Assembly: GCF_020026925.1 (NCBI RefSeq)
Contig: NZ_JAIQDW010000018.1
Span: 1 to 64,000, forward strand
Source of the DNA: Flavobacterium hibisci
Lineage (GTDB): Bacteria; Bacteroidota; Bacteroidia; Flavobacteriales; Flavobacteriaceae
DNA length: 64,000 bases
Direction of reading: 5' to 3'
The translations under genes were made by a program, and so were the position numbers. This document shows positions 18,236 through 27,651 of the stretch, in pieces; the first letter of the stretch is position 1; the number at the start of each line of letters is the position of its first letter. The notes beneath the pieces are model-generated. The model saw nothing but the letters and a program-made list of their open reading frames with translations, was not told the origin of the DNA and did not search any database.

Positions 18236-18670
18236 ATGTACAGCAGAGAAGAATCACAAAAACTAAAAAGAGAATTCTGGGTAGCATTTGCCGAGAAATA
18301 TCCCAGAAAGTGGGTGCTTTACGATACTAAGATCAAAGACTTTTCTTTTAAATTTTATATAGATAATAAAAAAGCGCAGGTCTTAATTGATATCGAACAC
18401 CGAAGCGATGAAAAACGAATGGCTTATTTTGAAAAATTAGAAGCATTAAAAAACATCTTAGAAGAAGAATTCATCAAAGATTTGGTTTTCGAAAAAAACT
18501 TCACATTAGAAAGCGGAAAAACCATCAGCCGTATTTGGGTTGAAAAAACCGGGGTTGGGTTCAGCAATCGAAATAATTGGGAGACTATTTTTGATTTCTT
18601 TTTCGAAAAAATGAATGCTCTGGAAATGTTTTATTTAGAGTATGATGAGTTTATTAAGGATATAGAATAA
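18236..18670 (+). CDS. DUF4268 protein
   Basis: 144 aa starting at the ATG at 18236 (MYSREESQKLKREFW); a TTG at 18203 would add 11 unlikely residues. The sequence is a mostly helical DUF4268 domain (FWVAFAEKYPRKWVLYDTKI, ALIDIEHRSDEKRMAYFEKLEALK, WETIFDFFFEKMNALEMFYLEYDEF). DUF4268 is often the C-terminal part of restriction-related proteins, but this stand-alone form is widespread in flavobacteria and has no neighbouring defence gene. Function unknown. Confidence 0.8.
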   Translation: MYSREESQKLKREFWVAFAEKYPRKWVLYDTKIKDFSFKFYIDNKKAQVLIDIEHRSDEKRMAYFEKLEALKNILEEEFIKDLVFEKNFTLESGKTISRIWVEKTGVGFSNRNNWETIFDFFFEKMNALEMFYLEYDEFIKDIE

Positions 18671-18753
18671 AGCAGTTCTTAAAATATTTATGCAATCCGC
18701 TTATTAGCTTTAAACTAATGAGCGTTTTTCTCTATTAAAAAATCTGTAATTAA

Positions 18754-19164
18754 TCACACATTAAAAATATTATAGACAATAATCTGTTTATCATAATTGA
18801 TATACAATTGTTTACGGTAGTCTTGCTTTTTGCGGGTAATAATTGAAATTTTGCAGTCAATTCCGCTATTGTTTTTGCATACAAACGAATAGACAATATC
18901 GGTATCATTTTCTTCCCTCTCTATGTATTCAATGATATTAAAAAGCTGTATTTCTTGTGAATACACCACAATTCTATGTTTTTCTGTATCAAGTATCACA
19001 GAAAGGTTAACCAAATCAAGATTTGACCATTCGCCCCATTTACCTTTATCATTTTTTTCTAAAACACTGAAACCCGATGTTCTAAAACGATAAGACTGAC
19101 TGTAAGTTTGCTGGATTCCTAATGCAAGAAAAAGAAGTATGATATAATTGCGTAAAATATTCAT
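18754..19164 (-). CDS. Small secreted protein, function unknown
   Basis: Not recognised. 136 aa with a signal peptide (MNILRNYIILLFLALGIQQTYSQ). The mature part is beta-rich and mentions an EKNDKGKWGEWS stretch and a terminal YDKQIIVYNIF, reminiscent of a short domain that computes or stores a value, but no family is clear. The longer frame from 19191 begins with TTG inside the upstream gene, so I use the ATG at 19164. It follows the flavin oxidoreductase gene by 16 bp. Confidence 0.65.
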   Translation of the reverse strand: MNILRNYIILLFLALGIQQTYSQSYRFRTSGFSVLEKNDKGKWGEWSNLDLVNLSVILDTEKHRIVVYSQEIQLFNIIEYIEREENDTDIVYSFVCKNNSGIDCKISIITRKKQDYRKQLYINYDKQIIVYNIFNV

Positions 19165-19180
19165 AATGTTAGAGGGGCTA

Positions 19181-20125
19181 TTAAAACTCAAATTTACTTT
19201 TTTCCTGATAAGCAGCTTTAAAATCGGCTATTATTTCATGAATTATTTTTTCTGCTGGTAAAATTTCATGGATTAATCCTGCTATTTGTCCTATTTCAAG
19301 CTCCCCTTCTTCAAGATCGCCTTCAAACATTCCTTTTTTTGCTCTTGCTCTTCCTAAAAGCTGTACTAACTCTTCTTTTGAGGGACACTTTTTATATAAT
19401 TCCTGAATATCATCGTAAAATTTATTTTTAATCAAACGAACAGGCGCTAATTCTTTCAGGGTTAATTGTGTATCACCTTCTTTTACCCCTACTATCTTTT
19501 GCTTGAAATTAGGGTGTGAAGATGATTCTGTTGAGGCAGCAAAACGACTCCCAATCTGAACTCCGTCTGCACCAAGTATCATAACTGCCAGCATTCCTTT
19601 TCCGGTTGCAATACCACCTGCTGCAATAATCGGAATCTGAACTTTTTCTTTTACCATCGGAATCAAAGTCAGTGTTGTTGTTTCATCACGACCATTATGA
19701 CCTCCCGCTTCAAAACCTTCTACTACAATTGCATCAACTCCGGCTTCTTGTGCCTTTAAAGCAAAAATACTGCTGCTAACCACATGAACTACAGTAATAC
19801 CCTTTGATTTTAAAAATGAAGTCCATGTTTTAGGATTTCCTGCCGAAGTAAAAACAATCTTAACTCCTTCATCAACCACAATATTCATGATTTCTTCTAT
19901 ATTTGGATATAACATCGGAATATTGACACCAAACGGTTTATCGGTGTTTTTTTTGCATTTCTGAATGTGTTCCCGTAAAACTTCCGGATACATTGAACCA
20001 GCTCCAATAAGTCCTAAACCACCGGCATTACTAACTGCTGCAGCTAATTTATAACCGCTGTTCCAAATCATACCTCCCTGAATGATTGGGTATTTTATAT
20101 TAAAGAGCTGTGTGATTTTATTCAT
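19181..20125 (-). CDS. NAD(P)H-dependent flavin oxidoreductase (nitronate monooxygenase family)
   Basis: 314-aa TIM-barrel FMN enzyme of the 2-nitropropane dioxygenase/nitronate monooxygenase family. FMN-binding and family motifs are seen: YPIIQGGMIWNSG, AVSNAGGLGLIGAGSM, DAIVVEGFEAGGHNG, IAAGGIATGKGMLAVMILGADGVQIGSRF. It oxidises nitronates or serves as an enoyl reductase in related proteins (FabK); no fatty-acid genes adjoin it, so the substrate is uncertain. It follows the protease gene by 7 bp on the same strand. Confidence 0.9.
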   Translation of the reverse strand: MNKITQLFNIKYPIIQGGMIWNSGYKLAAAVSNAGGLGLIGAGSMYPEVLREHIQKCKKNTDKPFGVNIPMLYPNIEEIMNIVVDEGVKIVFTSAGNPKTWTSFLKSKGITVVHVVSSSIFALKAQEAGVDAIVVEGFEAGGHNGRDETTTLTLIPMVKEKVQIPIIAAGGIATGKGMLAVMILGADGVQIGSRFAASTESSSHPNFKQKIVGVKEGDTQLTLKELAPVRLIKNKFYDDIQELYKKCPSKEELVQLLGRARAKKGMFEGDLEEGELEIGQIAGLIHEILPAEKIIHEIIADFKAAYQEKSKFEF

Positions 20126-20132
20126 TGAAAAC

Positions 20133-21737
20133 TTATTTTTTTAAGATCTTTCCGGTTTTGTGCAAACCATTCGCATCAAAAGTATAAAAATAGAGTCCGC
20201 TTTTTAATGATTCTACTGAAAGATTTGGATTTTGACCTGTTATCTTTTGATCAATTACTTTTTGGCCTAAAACAGAATAGACAATAACCGATGCATCATT
20301 TATTTGATTAGAAAACCTGAATGTTATAGTGGTTTTAGCAGGATTGGGATAAACAGCAACATCTTTATTTGCAAAGCTATCAACTCCTAATGCAGTGCTG
20401 AAATTCGGAATTCCATAACCGTAATTATTATCAGGTGCTGAATATTTATCTGAAGACTGAATAACCATGTTTCTAATCTCCTGATTTGTTTTTTCAGGAT
20501 ACGCCTGCCATAAACAAGCAATCATTCCGGCCATAATTGGGCATGAAAAAGAAGTGCCGTCAGAAATACCAATATTCCCCGAAACATCGGCTACCACAGC
20601 ATCTTTACCTTGTGCCATAACATCTGGTTTTATTCTTCCGTCATAACTTGGCCCTATAGAACTAAATCCTGATCTTACTTTAGAAGCCGTAACTGCACCA
20701 ACTGTAATAACAGAAACAGCATCTGCAGGCCCTCCAATATGTTTTTCGGACTGTGTTCCTTCATTTCCAGCTGAAGCAACAACAATAATCCCTTTATTAA
20801 AGGCAATTTCAGCACCCCTGGATATAAAATTGGTTGTTCCGTTCATATCGCTGTAGGTATGATTATATTCCGGTCTTGTAAAATCACCAAAATATCCTAA
20901 CGAAGTTGTGATGATATCAACACCCAGCCTGTCTGCTTCTTCTGCTGCCTCGACCCAAAGCGATTCCTCAACCGGACCTTCTGAAGTATTATCTTCTGTA
21001 ATAAACAAATAATAAGAAGCATCGGGAGCAGTACCTATCAGTTGGTTTTCTTTATATCCTCCCATAGTCGAAAGAACTAAAGTCCCATGACTGTCGCCGG
21101 TATAAAAATTGGCGTTTCTGGAAACATAATCATACCCACCGAGAATTTGATTATTATCCCTTAATTTTTGAAAAGGCTGCGCCGTATTTACTCCAGGAAA
21201 ACCGCCGTCCAAAACTGCAATTATTTTTCCGGACCCTGTGTAATTCTGCTGGTGCAGAACTTGTCCGTTCAGCATCTGAATCTGGCTTGCAGAAGTTCCG
21301 TAATTATAATTAATGGTTGTTTTAAGTTTATTGTTTGTTACTGCAATTTGATTTTCGCCAGCCTTCTTAGAAGTTATGTTTAATACCTTATTCGCAAAAA
21401 CTACTTTACCAACAAATGATAACGCTTTTAACCCATTAATATTTACCTGAGTTCCCCTGATATGAAGCGCATTCAGCCATTTAGACTGTGCGAGAACCGT
21501 AATTCCGGTACTTGCTTTTACCTGATTAACATACGTTGTTTCCAAAGGAACATCAGTAAGATTCAGCGTTATATTTTGAGCAGATCTTCTCTCGAGGGCA
21601 CGCTGAGAAAGCATTAAAGCAGGGTTGTCAAAATAGGCTTGCGCATTGGGTTTATCCTTAAAATAGACCCAGGCATCTTCCTGTGAAAACATTGCAGTCG
21701 AAATCCATAAGAAAAAAAACAAGTAATTTACCTTCAT
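20133..21737 (-). CDS. S8 subtilisin-like protease with T9SS sorting domain
   Basis: 534-aa secreted serine protease. Signal peptide MKVNYLFFFLWISTAMFSQ; an inhibitor-like pro-region to about residue 130; then the catalytic domain with Asp in IAVLDGGFPG, His in GDSHGTLVLS and Ser in GTSFSCPIMAG. The last 75 or so residues (VAVYPNPAKTTITFRF through LHKTGKILKK) are a type A T9SS sorting domain, so it is exported to the surface or medium by the gliding-associated type IX system. ATG at 21737 is preferred to the TTG frame start at 21758. Confidence 0.94.
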   Translation of the reverse strand: MKVNYLFFFLWISTAMFSQEDAWVYFKDKPNAQAYFDNPALMLSQRALERRSAQNITLNLTDVPLETTYVNQVKASTGITVLAQSKWLNALHIRGTQVNINGLKALSFVGKVVFANKVLNITSKKAGENQIAVTNNKLKTTINYNYGTSASQIQMLNGQVLHQQNYTGSGKIIAVLDGGFPGVNTAQPFQKLRDNNQILGGYDYVSRNANFYTGDSHGTLVLSTMGGYKENQLIGTAPDASYYLFITEDNTSEGPVEESLWVEAAEEADRLGVDIITTSLGYFGDFTRPEYNHTYSDMNGTTNFISRGAEIAFNKGIIVVASAGNEGTQSEKHIGGPADAVSVITVGAVTASKVRSGFSSIGPSYDGRIKPDVMAQGKDAVVADVSGNIGISDGTSFSCPIMAGMIACLWQAYPEKTNQEIRNMVIQSSDKYSAPDNNYGYGIPNFSTALGVDSFANKDVAVYPNPAKTTITFRFSNQINDASVIVYSVLGQKVIDQKITGQNPNLSVESLKSGLYFYTFDANGLHKTGKILKK

Positions 21738-21781
21738 AGCAAACTCATTTAAAAGCAAAAGCCTTTGTTAAAAGTATAAAG

Positions 21782-22969
21782 CTATGAAATTACTCCCGAA
21801 CCAACTAATTCATTTTCTAAATACCAGGCAACAAATTGTCCTTCGGTAATGGCAGATTGCGGTTCCTCAAATCGCACATACATCCCGTCTTCAAATTGAT
21901 GCAATGTTGCTCTTTGCAAAGGCTGACGATAACGGATTCTTGCCATTACCTTCATGGTTTCGCCCACTTTTAAAGTCATATCGGTACGAATCCAGTGGAC
22001 TTCTGATTTTTCTATAAATAATGCTTTTTTAAACAACCCGGGATGATTGCTTGTAAGACCGGTGTATATTGTATTGGTTTCAACATCTGTTGCGATAACA
22101 AATAGAGGATCAGTAGTTCCGCCAACGTTTAAACCTTTTCGCTGTCCAACCGTAAAATAATGAGCACCCTGATGTTTACCCATAAATTTTCCCATTTCAG
22201 GACGATAACCCAATTTTTGAGCTTCGATTTTTAATTCTTGTTCCAAAGATAATCCAAGTGGTTTTTCAACGTTATAAATGGGATCATTTTTATCAATCTG
22301 AACAATTTTCCCTTCTTTAGGCTGCAATTTTTGTTGTAAAAATTCCGGCAAACGCACTTTTCCAATAAAGCAAAGTCCCTGTGAATCTTTTTTCTCAGCC
22401 GTTACCAATTCCATTTCAGCTGCAATTTCGCGTACTTGGGGTTTAGTCAAAGCTCCAATTGGGAATAATGCTTTAGATAACTGTTCCTGAGATAACTGAC
22501 ATAAAAAATACGATTGATCTTTGTTATTATCTGCTCCAGCAATTAATTGATAAACAGTTTTTCCATCAACTTCAGTTTCACTTTTTTGACAATAATGTCC
22601 CGTTGCTACATAATCTGCACCAAGACTTAAGGCAATTTTCATGAAAACATCAAATTTGATTTCGCGGTTACAAAGCACATCAGGATTTGGAGTTCTTCCT
22701 TTTTCGTATTCGTTGAACATGTAGTCCACGATTTTCTCTTTGTATTCTTCGCTTAAATCGACTGTCTGAAACGGTATGCCTAGTTTTTCAGCTACTAAAA
22801 GAGCGTCATTGCTGTCTTCTAACCACGGACATTCATTTGAAATAGTTACAGAGTCATCGTGCCAGTTTTTCATAAAAAGGCCAATAACTTCGTATCCCTG
22901 CTGTTGCAACAAATAAGCTGCAACACTCGAATCTACTCCACCGGAAAGTCCAACAACTACACGTTTCAT
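21782..22969 (-). CDS. mnmA: tRNA 2-thiouridylase MnmA
   Basis: Thiolates U34 in tRNA Lys, Glu and Gln using sulfur relayed from a cysteine desulfurase. 395 aa, slightly longer than the usual 360-370. Present are the PP-loop GLSGGVDSSVAA, the catalytic cysteines in NPDVLCNREIKF and SQGLCFIGKV, and the tRNA-binding GADYVATGHYC and HYFTVGQRKGLNVGG. It is preceded by a good minus-strand -7 box. The tRNA Lys wobble modification it makes is relevant to the tRNA-Lys mimic elsewhere in the window, though nothing links them physically. Confidence 0.96.
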   Translation of the reverse strand: MKRVVVGLSGGVDSSVAAYLLQQQGYEVIGLFMKNWHDDSVTISNECPWLEDSNDALLVAEKLGIPFQTVDLSEEYKEKIVDYMFNEYEKGRTPNPDVLCNREIKFDVFMKIALSLGADYVATGHYCQKSETEVDGKTVYQLIAGADNNKDQSYFLCQLSQEQLSKALFPIGALTKPQVREIAAEMELVTAEKKDSQGLCFIGKVRLPEFLQQKLQPKEGKIVQIDKNDPIYNVEKPLGLSLEQELKIEAQKLGYRPEMGKFMGKHQGAHYFTVGQRKGLNVGGTTDPLFVIATDVETNTIYTGLTSNHPGLFKKALFIEKSEVHWIRTDMTLKVGETMKVMARIRYRQPLQRATLHQFEDGMYVRFEEPQSAITEGQFVAWYLENELVGSGVIS

Positions 22970-22998
22970 TCTAAATCTTTTATATTTTTACAAGGGTG

Positions 22999-23006
22999 CA
23001 AAGATA
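22999..23006 (-). promoter_or_regulatory. -7 box of mnmA
   Basis: On the minus strand TATCTTTG (23006 to 22999) matches TAnnTTTG, 30 bp upstream of the mnmA ATG. Confidence 0.65.
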
Positions 23007-23178
23007 AATCAAATTATAGATAATTAGGGTAGTTTTGATTACTTTATAACATACTGAAATTGACAAAGCTTATTGTATTCATTTTTTCCAATAAACTTTT
23101 GAATTTATTTTTTCTTGTTCAGAAGATCAAATTTTCTTTATATCGCGAAAGTAAAATTATCCTTGAATACCTGCTTTA

Positions 23179-23907
23179 CTATTGTTTCTTTTCAGCCGGA
23201 TTTTTATTAGTTCCTGTTTTTTCAGAAATTTTATTGATATTCTTCGGATCACTCATATTGATTTCCTTCGTAAGCTTTCCTTTTACATAAAATTTCCAAA
23301 TTCCTGCTTTTTTTCCATTCAGGAATTTACCTTCTGAAGCCACTACTCCATCTAAATCATAAAAAACAGCGTCACCATTATACTGGTCATTGGCATATGT
23401 TGTTTGTTCTAGAATGATTCCGTTTTGGCCAAACTTTTTATATACGCCTTCTTTCAGTCCATTTTTATACGTCATTTCTTCTGCCACTTTTTCATTTGGA
23501 TAATAAACGGTTCTTTTACCTTCCAGTTTACCGTTCTTATAGTTTTCAAGCGTCATGATTACTTTTGAAGCTTTATGGTAATATTTCCATTCTCCTTCAT
23601 ATTTTTTGTCAACCACTTTTCCTTCACTTACCTTGTTTTTTTTCTGATCATAGAAAATTGTATAAGCACTTCCGTCATTTGCACTAAAGTCACGGGTTGC
23701 AATTACATCTCCTTTTTTAGTATCATCAAAAAATTTAAAAACCCCAACTTCTTTTCCGTGGCTAAAAGTACCTTCATAACGAGGTCTTTTCGAAATTTCA
23801 TAAGTCCCTTTCCAGACACCATCTTTTTTTCCGTTGGTATCGAGTTTATTAAAATCCTGCGCAAAACCTGCGGCACTTATCAAAAACAAAATCCAAAAAT
23901 TTCTCAT
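23179..23907 (-). CDS. Secreted MORN-repeat protein (YwqK family)
   Basis: 242 aa, signal peptide MRNFWILFLISAAGFAQ, followed by about seven MORN-variant repeats with pattern (Y/F)xxGxxxGxWxxY, such as NGKKDGVWKGTYE, GKLEGKRTVYYPNEK and NGLKEGVYKKFGQNG. The C terminus is Lys-rich. The YwqK family name carries the word antitoxin, but nothing here shows a toxin-antitoxin pair: the protein is secreted and stands alone. MORN-variant proteins in Bacteroidota are probably envelope structural or scaffold proteins. The TTG frame start at 23931 is rejected in favour of the ATG at 23907. Confidence 0.85.
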   Translation of the reverse strand: MRNFWILFLISAAGFAQDFNKLDTNGKKDGVWKGTYEISKRPRYEGTFSHGKEVGVFKFFDDTKKGDVIATRDFSANDGSAYTIFYDQKKNKVSEGKVVDKKYEGEWKYYHKASKVIMTLENYKNGKLEGKRTVYYPNEKVAEEMTYKNGLKEGVYKKFGQNGIILEQTTYANDQYNGDAVFYDLDGVVASEGKFLNGKKAGIWKFYVKGKLTKEINMSDPKNINKISEKTGTNKNPAEKKQ

Positions 23908-24148
23908 ATTTTTTTTTCTATATAACAACAAAGATTCATTTTTAGTATTGCAAAGGTATAACCATTAAACAAAAACTCCTTTATCTATTACTAAAAAGTC
24001 GTTAAGAGCTGAGATTTGAATCTTTTTAGTATCAGTAAATAAAATTTAAAAAAAGCTTTTATAATAATGAATAACTTTTGCAAATTAACCTATATTCGCA
24101 AAAAATATTATAGCAAAAAAATATAACGTAAATTAAATCCGGAGCCTG

Positions 24149-24592
24149 ATGAAATCCTTAAAATTATTCTTACTTACACTTTTTATAGGTGCCTCACAAT
24201 TACATGCACAAGCAAAAGTGGAATCTATCATCTATAAATTCCACCCACATTATATGACTACTGATATCGGTCAGACTGTCGCAGGAACTTATTTGATTGA
24301 AGGAAAAAAACAACCCGTTATTGAAATCAATGCTGATGGTACCGGTATCATTCAATTGGCCAATTTATCTAAAAAGAAATTAACCTGGGGAATAGAATGT
24401 TCTGATGAAGGTATTCCTATCTTCAAAGAAGGCTATGACAGTTCTTCTTATACATTTTGGTATAAAATAACAGGAACAGGTGAATGGCTTTATACACAGT
24501 TTTTAATTATTCCTGGCAAGAAAAAAATGTATCTTATGGGAGATCGTGTAAAATATTATGGAGAAACCCAAGTAAAAAATGAGGAGGAATAA
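24149..24592 (+). CDS. Small secreted protein, function unknown
   Basis: 147 aa with a signal peptide cleaved near LHAQ. The mature part is beta-rich (VESIIYKFHPHYMTTDIGQTVAGTYLIE, WLYTQFLIIPGKKKMYLMGDRVKYYGET). I do not recognise a family. It has a T-rich promoter region upstream and lies alone, before the acyl-CoA ligase gene. Confidence 0.7.
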   Translation: MKSLKLFLLTLFIGASQLHAQAKVESIIYKFHPHYMTTDIGQTVAGTYLIEGKKQPVIEINADGTGIIQLANLSKKKLTWGIECSDEGIPIFKEGYDSSSYTFWYKITGTGEWLYTQFLIIPGKKKMYLMGDRVKYYGETQVKNEEE

Positions 24593-24741
24593 TTAACCTT
24601 TTTTATATGAAGTAAAGCAAAAATAAAAATGTTTTATCTGATTTTATCAACACTTCTGAAAATTTCAGCTTTTTATTTCATGAAATAAAAAATTATACCT
24701 AATTTTTATTTAATTTGCAATAAACTTCAATATCTCATCTA

Positions 24742-26523
24742 ATGGTTACAATCACACGCCTTTTTGATTTCCCTTATTATCAACAAGAAACTTACAATCT
24801 TCAGGTTGCATTCGCTACCAAAAAAAATGGGGTTTGGGAAAAAACATCCAGCAGTGAATATATTGCTAAAGCCAATGCTGTTTCAAGAGCACTATTGCGC
24901 CTGGGTGTACAAAAAGATGATAAAATTGCCCTGATAACTTCTAATAACCGTACGGAGTGGAACATCATGGATATAGGCATCCAGCAGACTGGTGCACAGA
25001 ACGTACCCATTTATCCTACCATTGCCGAAGAAGATTATGAATATATTTTAAATCATAGCGGCAGTATTTATTGTTTTGTTTCTGACGAAGAAGTGCTTCA
25101 GAAAGTCAATGCGATAAAAGCAAATGTCCCAACATTAAAAGAGGTCTATTCCTTTAACGAAATCGCAGGCTGCAAACACTGGTCGGAATTACTGACTCTG
25201 GGTGATGACGAAAGTAACCAGACAGAGGTTGAAGATAGAAAAGACAGTATCAAAGAAGACGATTTAGCTACTATAATTTATACTTCAGGAACTACCGGAA
25301 GACCTAAAGGCGTCATGCTTTCGCATAAAAATATTGTATCGAATGTATTGGACAGTGCTCCAAGAATTCCGTTTGATGCCGGAAAAAGTACCGCTTTAAG
25401 TTTTCTCCCAATCTGCCATATTTTTGAAAGAATGATTTTGTACATCTATCAATATTATGGTGTTTCGGTTTACTTTGGGGAATCCATTGAAAAAATAAGT
25501 GATAATTTAAAAGAAGTACGCCCTACGGTTATTACAGCCGTACCAAGGCTTTTGGAGAAAGTTTACGATAAAATTTATGCTAAAGGAACTGAACTGACCG
25601 GCATCAAGAAAAAACTTTTTTTCTGGGCGATTGATTTAGGCTTAAAATATGAACCATACGGCGCCAATGGATTTTGGTATGAATTTCAGTTAAAAATTGC
25701 CCGAAAACTGATTTTTAGTAAATGGAAAGAAGGTTTGGGTGGCAGGCTGGATTTAATGGTTTCGGGAAGTGCCGCTTTACAAACGCGTTTATCGAGAGTT
25801 TTTGCCGCCGCTCAAATTCCGGTTATGGAAGGCTACGGCTTAACGGAAACTTCGCCTGTTATTGCTGTAAACGACCAGAGAAATAAAGGTTTCAAAATTG
25901 GAACCGTAGGAAAACCAATCCGAAACGTCGAAGTTAAAATTGCCCAGGATGGTGAAATCCTTTGCAAAGGACCAAATGTAATGTTAGGTTATTTCAATGA
26001 TCCTGAAAAAACGGCCGAGGCTTTACAAGACGGCTATTTCCACACGGGAGACATTGGCGAAATTGACAGCGAAGGTTTCCTGAAAATTACTGACCGTAAA
26101 AAAGAAATGTTCAAAACATCAGGAGGGAAATACATTGCACCTCAGATGATTGAAAATGCGATGAAACAATCCCGTTTTATCGAACAGATTATGGTAATTG
26201 GTGAAGGCGAAAAAATGCCGGCAGCTTTTATTCAGCCTAATTTTGAATTTGTAAAAGAATGGGCGAAAATCCATAAAATTACTTTAGGAAATTCTACTGC
26301 TGAAATCGCTTCTAATCCTGATGTGATTAAACGAATTGACGAAGAAATTGAAAATATCAACAATAAATTCGGACACTGGGAACAAATCAAACGTTTTGAG
26401 CTTACCCCGGACATATGGTCAATCGATGGCGGACAGCTTACTCCTACCCTAAAATTAAAACGAAAAATTATCAAAGAAATCTACAAAGATCTTTACTCAA
26501 AAATCTATGGGAATATTCAATAA
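24742..26523 (+). CDS. Long-chain fatty acid-CoA ligase
   Basis: 593-aa AMP-forming acyl-CoA synthetase that activates fatty acids for beta-oxidation or lipid synthesis. Motifs: the P-loop-like IYTSGTTGRPKGVMLSHKN, VSGSAALQTRLSRVF, GYGLTETSPVIAVN, and the hinge DRKKEMFKTSGGKYIAP. The N-terminal region and overall length fit the long-chain (FAA/LACS-like) branch. It is monocistronic and ends at a strong terminator. Its likely pathway partners, the fadNAE genes, lie about 18 kb away. Confidence 0.94.
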   Translation: MVTITRLFDFPYYQQETYNLQVAFATKKNGVWEKTSSSEYIAKANAVSRALLRLGVQKDDKIALITSNNRTEWNIMDIGIQQTGAQNVPIYPTIAEEDYEYILNHSGSIYCFVSDEEVLQKVNAIKANVPTLKEVYSFNEIAGCKHWSELLTLGDDESNQTEVEDRKDSIKEDDLATIIYTSGTTGRPKGVMLSHKNIVSNVLDSAPRIPFDAGKSTALSFLPICHIFERMILYIYQYYGVSVYFGESIEKISDNLKEVRPTVITAVPRLLEKVYDKIYAKGTELTGIKKKLFFWAIDLGLKYEPYGANGFWYEFQLKIARKLIFSKWKEGLGGRLDLMVSGSAALQTRLSRVFAAAQIPVMEGYGLTETSPVIAVNDQRNKGFKIGTVGKPIRNVEVKIAQDGEILCKGPNVMLGYFNDPEKTAEALQDGYFHTGDIGEIDSEGFLKITDRKKEMFKTSGGKYIAPQMIENAMKQSRFIEQIMVIGEGEKMPAAFIQPNFEFVKEWAKIHKITLGNSTAEIASNPDVIKRIDEEIENINNKFGHWEQIKRFELTPDIWSIDGGQLTPTLKLKRKIIKEIYKDLYSKIYGNIQ

Positions 26524-26549
26524 ATCAAAATAATTTAACCAAAAAACGG

Positions 26550-26582
26550 AAAAAGGCTGTCTTTTTAGGACAGCCGTTTTTT
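26550..26582. terminator. Bidirectional terminator at the left edge of the RNA-repair island
   Basis: Seven-base-pair GC-rich stem (26555-26561 with 26569-26575) flanked by A and T runs, between the converging acyl-CoA ligase and nucleotidyltransferase genes. Confidence 0.8.
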
Positions 26583-27639
26583 ATTTGTATAATTCTTCCC
26601 TAATTTGAATTAAAGTCTGAATGGCTTTCGCCTCATCCGGTTTTTCAGGTAAAGTTGATGTCTGATAATGCTTTTCGATTGAAGCAATAAGATTATTTGC
26701 CATTTCCAGTAAATCATCGTATTCTCTGTTTCTGGCTTTTATATCGAGTAATTCCTCCCTATTTGAAACACGAATATTTAATTTTCCGGTTGACAGAATC
26801 TGCTCGGCGGTTTGCAAAAGTCTGATAGTGTGCATCATGTTTTTGCTGTCGTAATTTTTGCCGTGCTGCTGGTTGGTGTTGTAACGGTCTTCGTTGCGCT
26901 TTTCGATCCAGTTCCAGTATTCGGTGTATTCTTTGCAGTATTTTGAATAACCGTCCTTATTGCAGGATAAGTATCCAATCAATTTTTCGTTTTTAGGAAT
27001 CGACGAAAGCGAAACTTCATTGGAGTTTTCTTTCTGAATAATTCCTTTGTAACCCAATGTTTTCTCGTGATCGTAAAACATTGCAAACATGCCTTTTGAA
27101 TTGGGCAGATCGACCAGACCAATCTGTTCCTGCTTTAAATCATTTTGCTGTAGAAATTCTAATGCCGAAACAGTTTTATAACCTTCTAAAACATAACAAA
27201 AATCCAAAAGGCTTTTCTTTTCCTTTGGCAGCGGATTTACGATTTTCTTGTTTAAACCTCTCGCCTTTTTGATCTGGGTTACGGCATAACCTGCAAAAGA
27301 ATCTTTGCAGAGTTTCGACAGAAAGTCTTCCATTTTTAACTGTTCTATCAACGGATGTTTGTACAAAATACAATCGTCCGGCGAAGCCAGAATCTCCAGA
27401 ATATTAGGATTATTTTTAAGCAATAATTCTATAAAACGCCCAATTTCGTAATACACCTCATCATTGGTTTCATTACTAATCTGCGGAATATAATCTAACC
27501 CAAAGAATTTTTCTTTTGGGAGATAATAAACGCCTTTGATATCGGTATCTGATGTTGGAGTATTTAACCCAAACGATTTGCTTCCCGAAATGACTTCGAA
27601 AAGGATTAGGTTTTGGTATTTTAAGTTTTGGATGGTCAT
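26581..27639 (-). CDS. Nucleotidyltransferase-fold protein (COG3541-like), first of three
   Basis: 352-aa protein of the DNA polymerase beta-like nucleotidyltransferase superfamily. The motif GSKSFGLNTPTSDTDIKGVY at residues 19-38 supplies the Gly-Ser and the two metal Asp residues (D31, D33). A helical C-terminal domain (KARGLNKKI, RNEDRYNTNQQHGKNYDSKNMMHTIRLLQTAE) resembles the HEPN-like helices common in this family. The 249-aa protein at 30542 has the same N-terminal motif. Proteins of this type recur in bacterial RNA-repair loci, where they may edit or extend RNA ends; the real reaction is unknown. Confidence 0.83.
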   Translation of the reverse strand: MTIQNLKYQNLILFEVISGSKSFGLNTPTSDTDIKGVYYLPKEKFFGLDYIPQISNETNDEVYYEIGRFIELLLKNNPNILEILASPDDCILYKHPLIEQLKMEDFLSKLCKDSFAGYAVTQIKKARGLNKKIVNPLPKEKKSLLDFCYVLEGYKTVSALEFLQQNDLKQEQIGLVDLPNSKGMFAMFYDHEKTLGYKGIIQKENSNEVSLSSIPKNEKLIGYLSCNKDGYSKYCKEYTEYWNWIEKRNEDRYNTNQQHGKNYDSKNMMHTIRLLQTAEQILSTGKLNIRVSNREELLDIKARNREYDDLLEMANNLIASIEKHYQTSTLPEKPDEAKAIQTLIQIREELYK

Positions 27640-27651
27640 AGATTTATGATT

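Noticed and set aside
18236..18670. DUF4268 gene as a restriction or defence component
   Set aside because: It stands alone among housekeeping genes and has its own promoter; stand-alone copies are common in flavobacteria.
23179..23907. YwqK antitoxin of a toxin-antitoxin pair
   Set aside because: The protein has a signal peptide, MORN repeats and no adjacent toxin gene; the antitoxin label is a family-name artefact.
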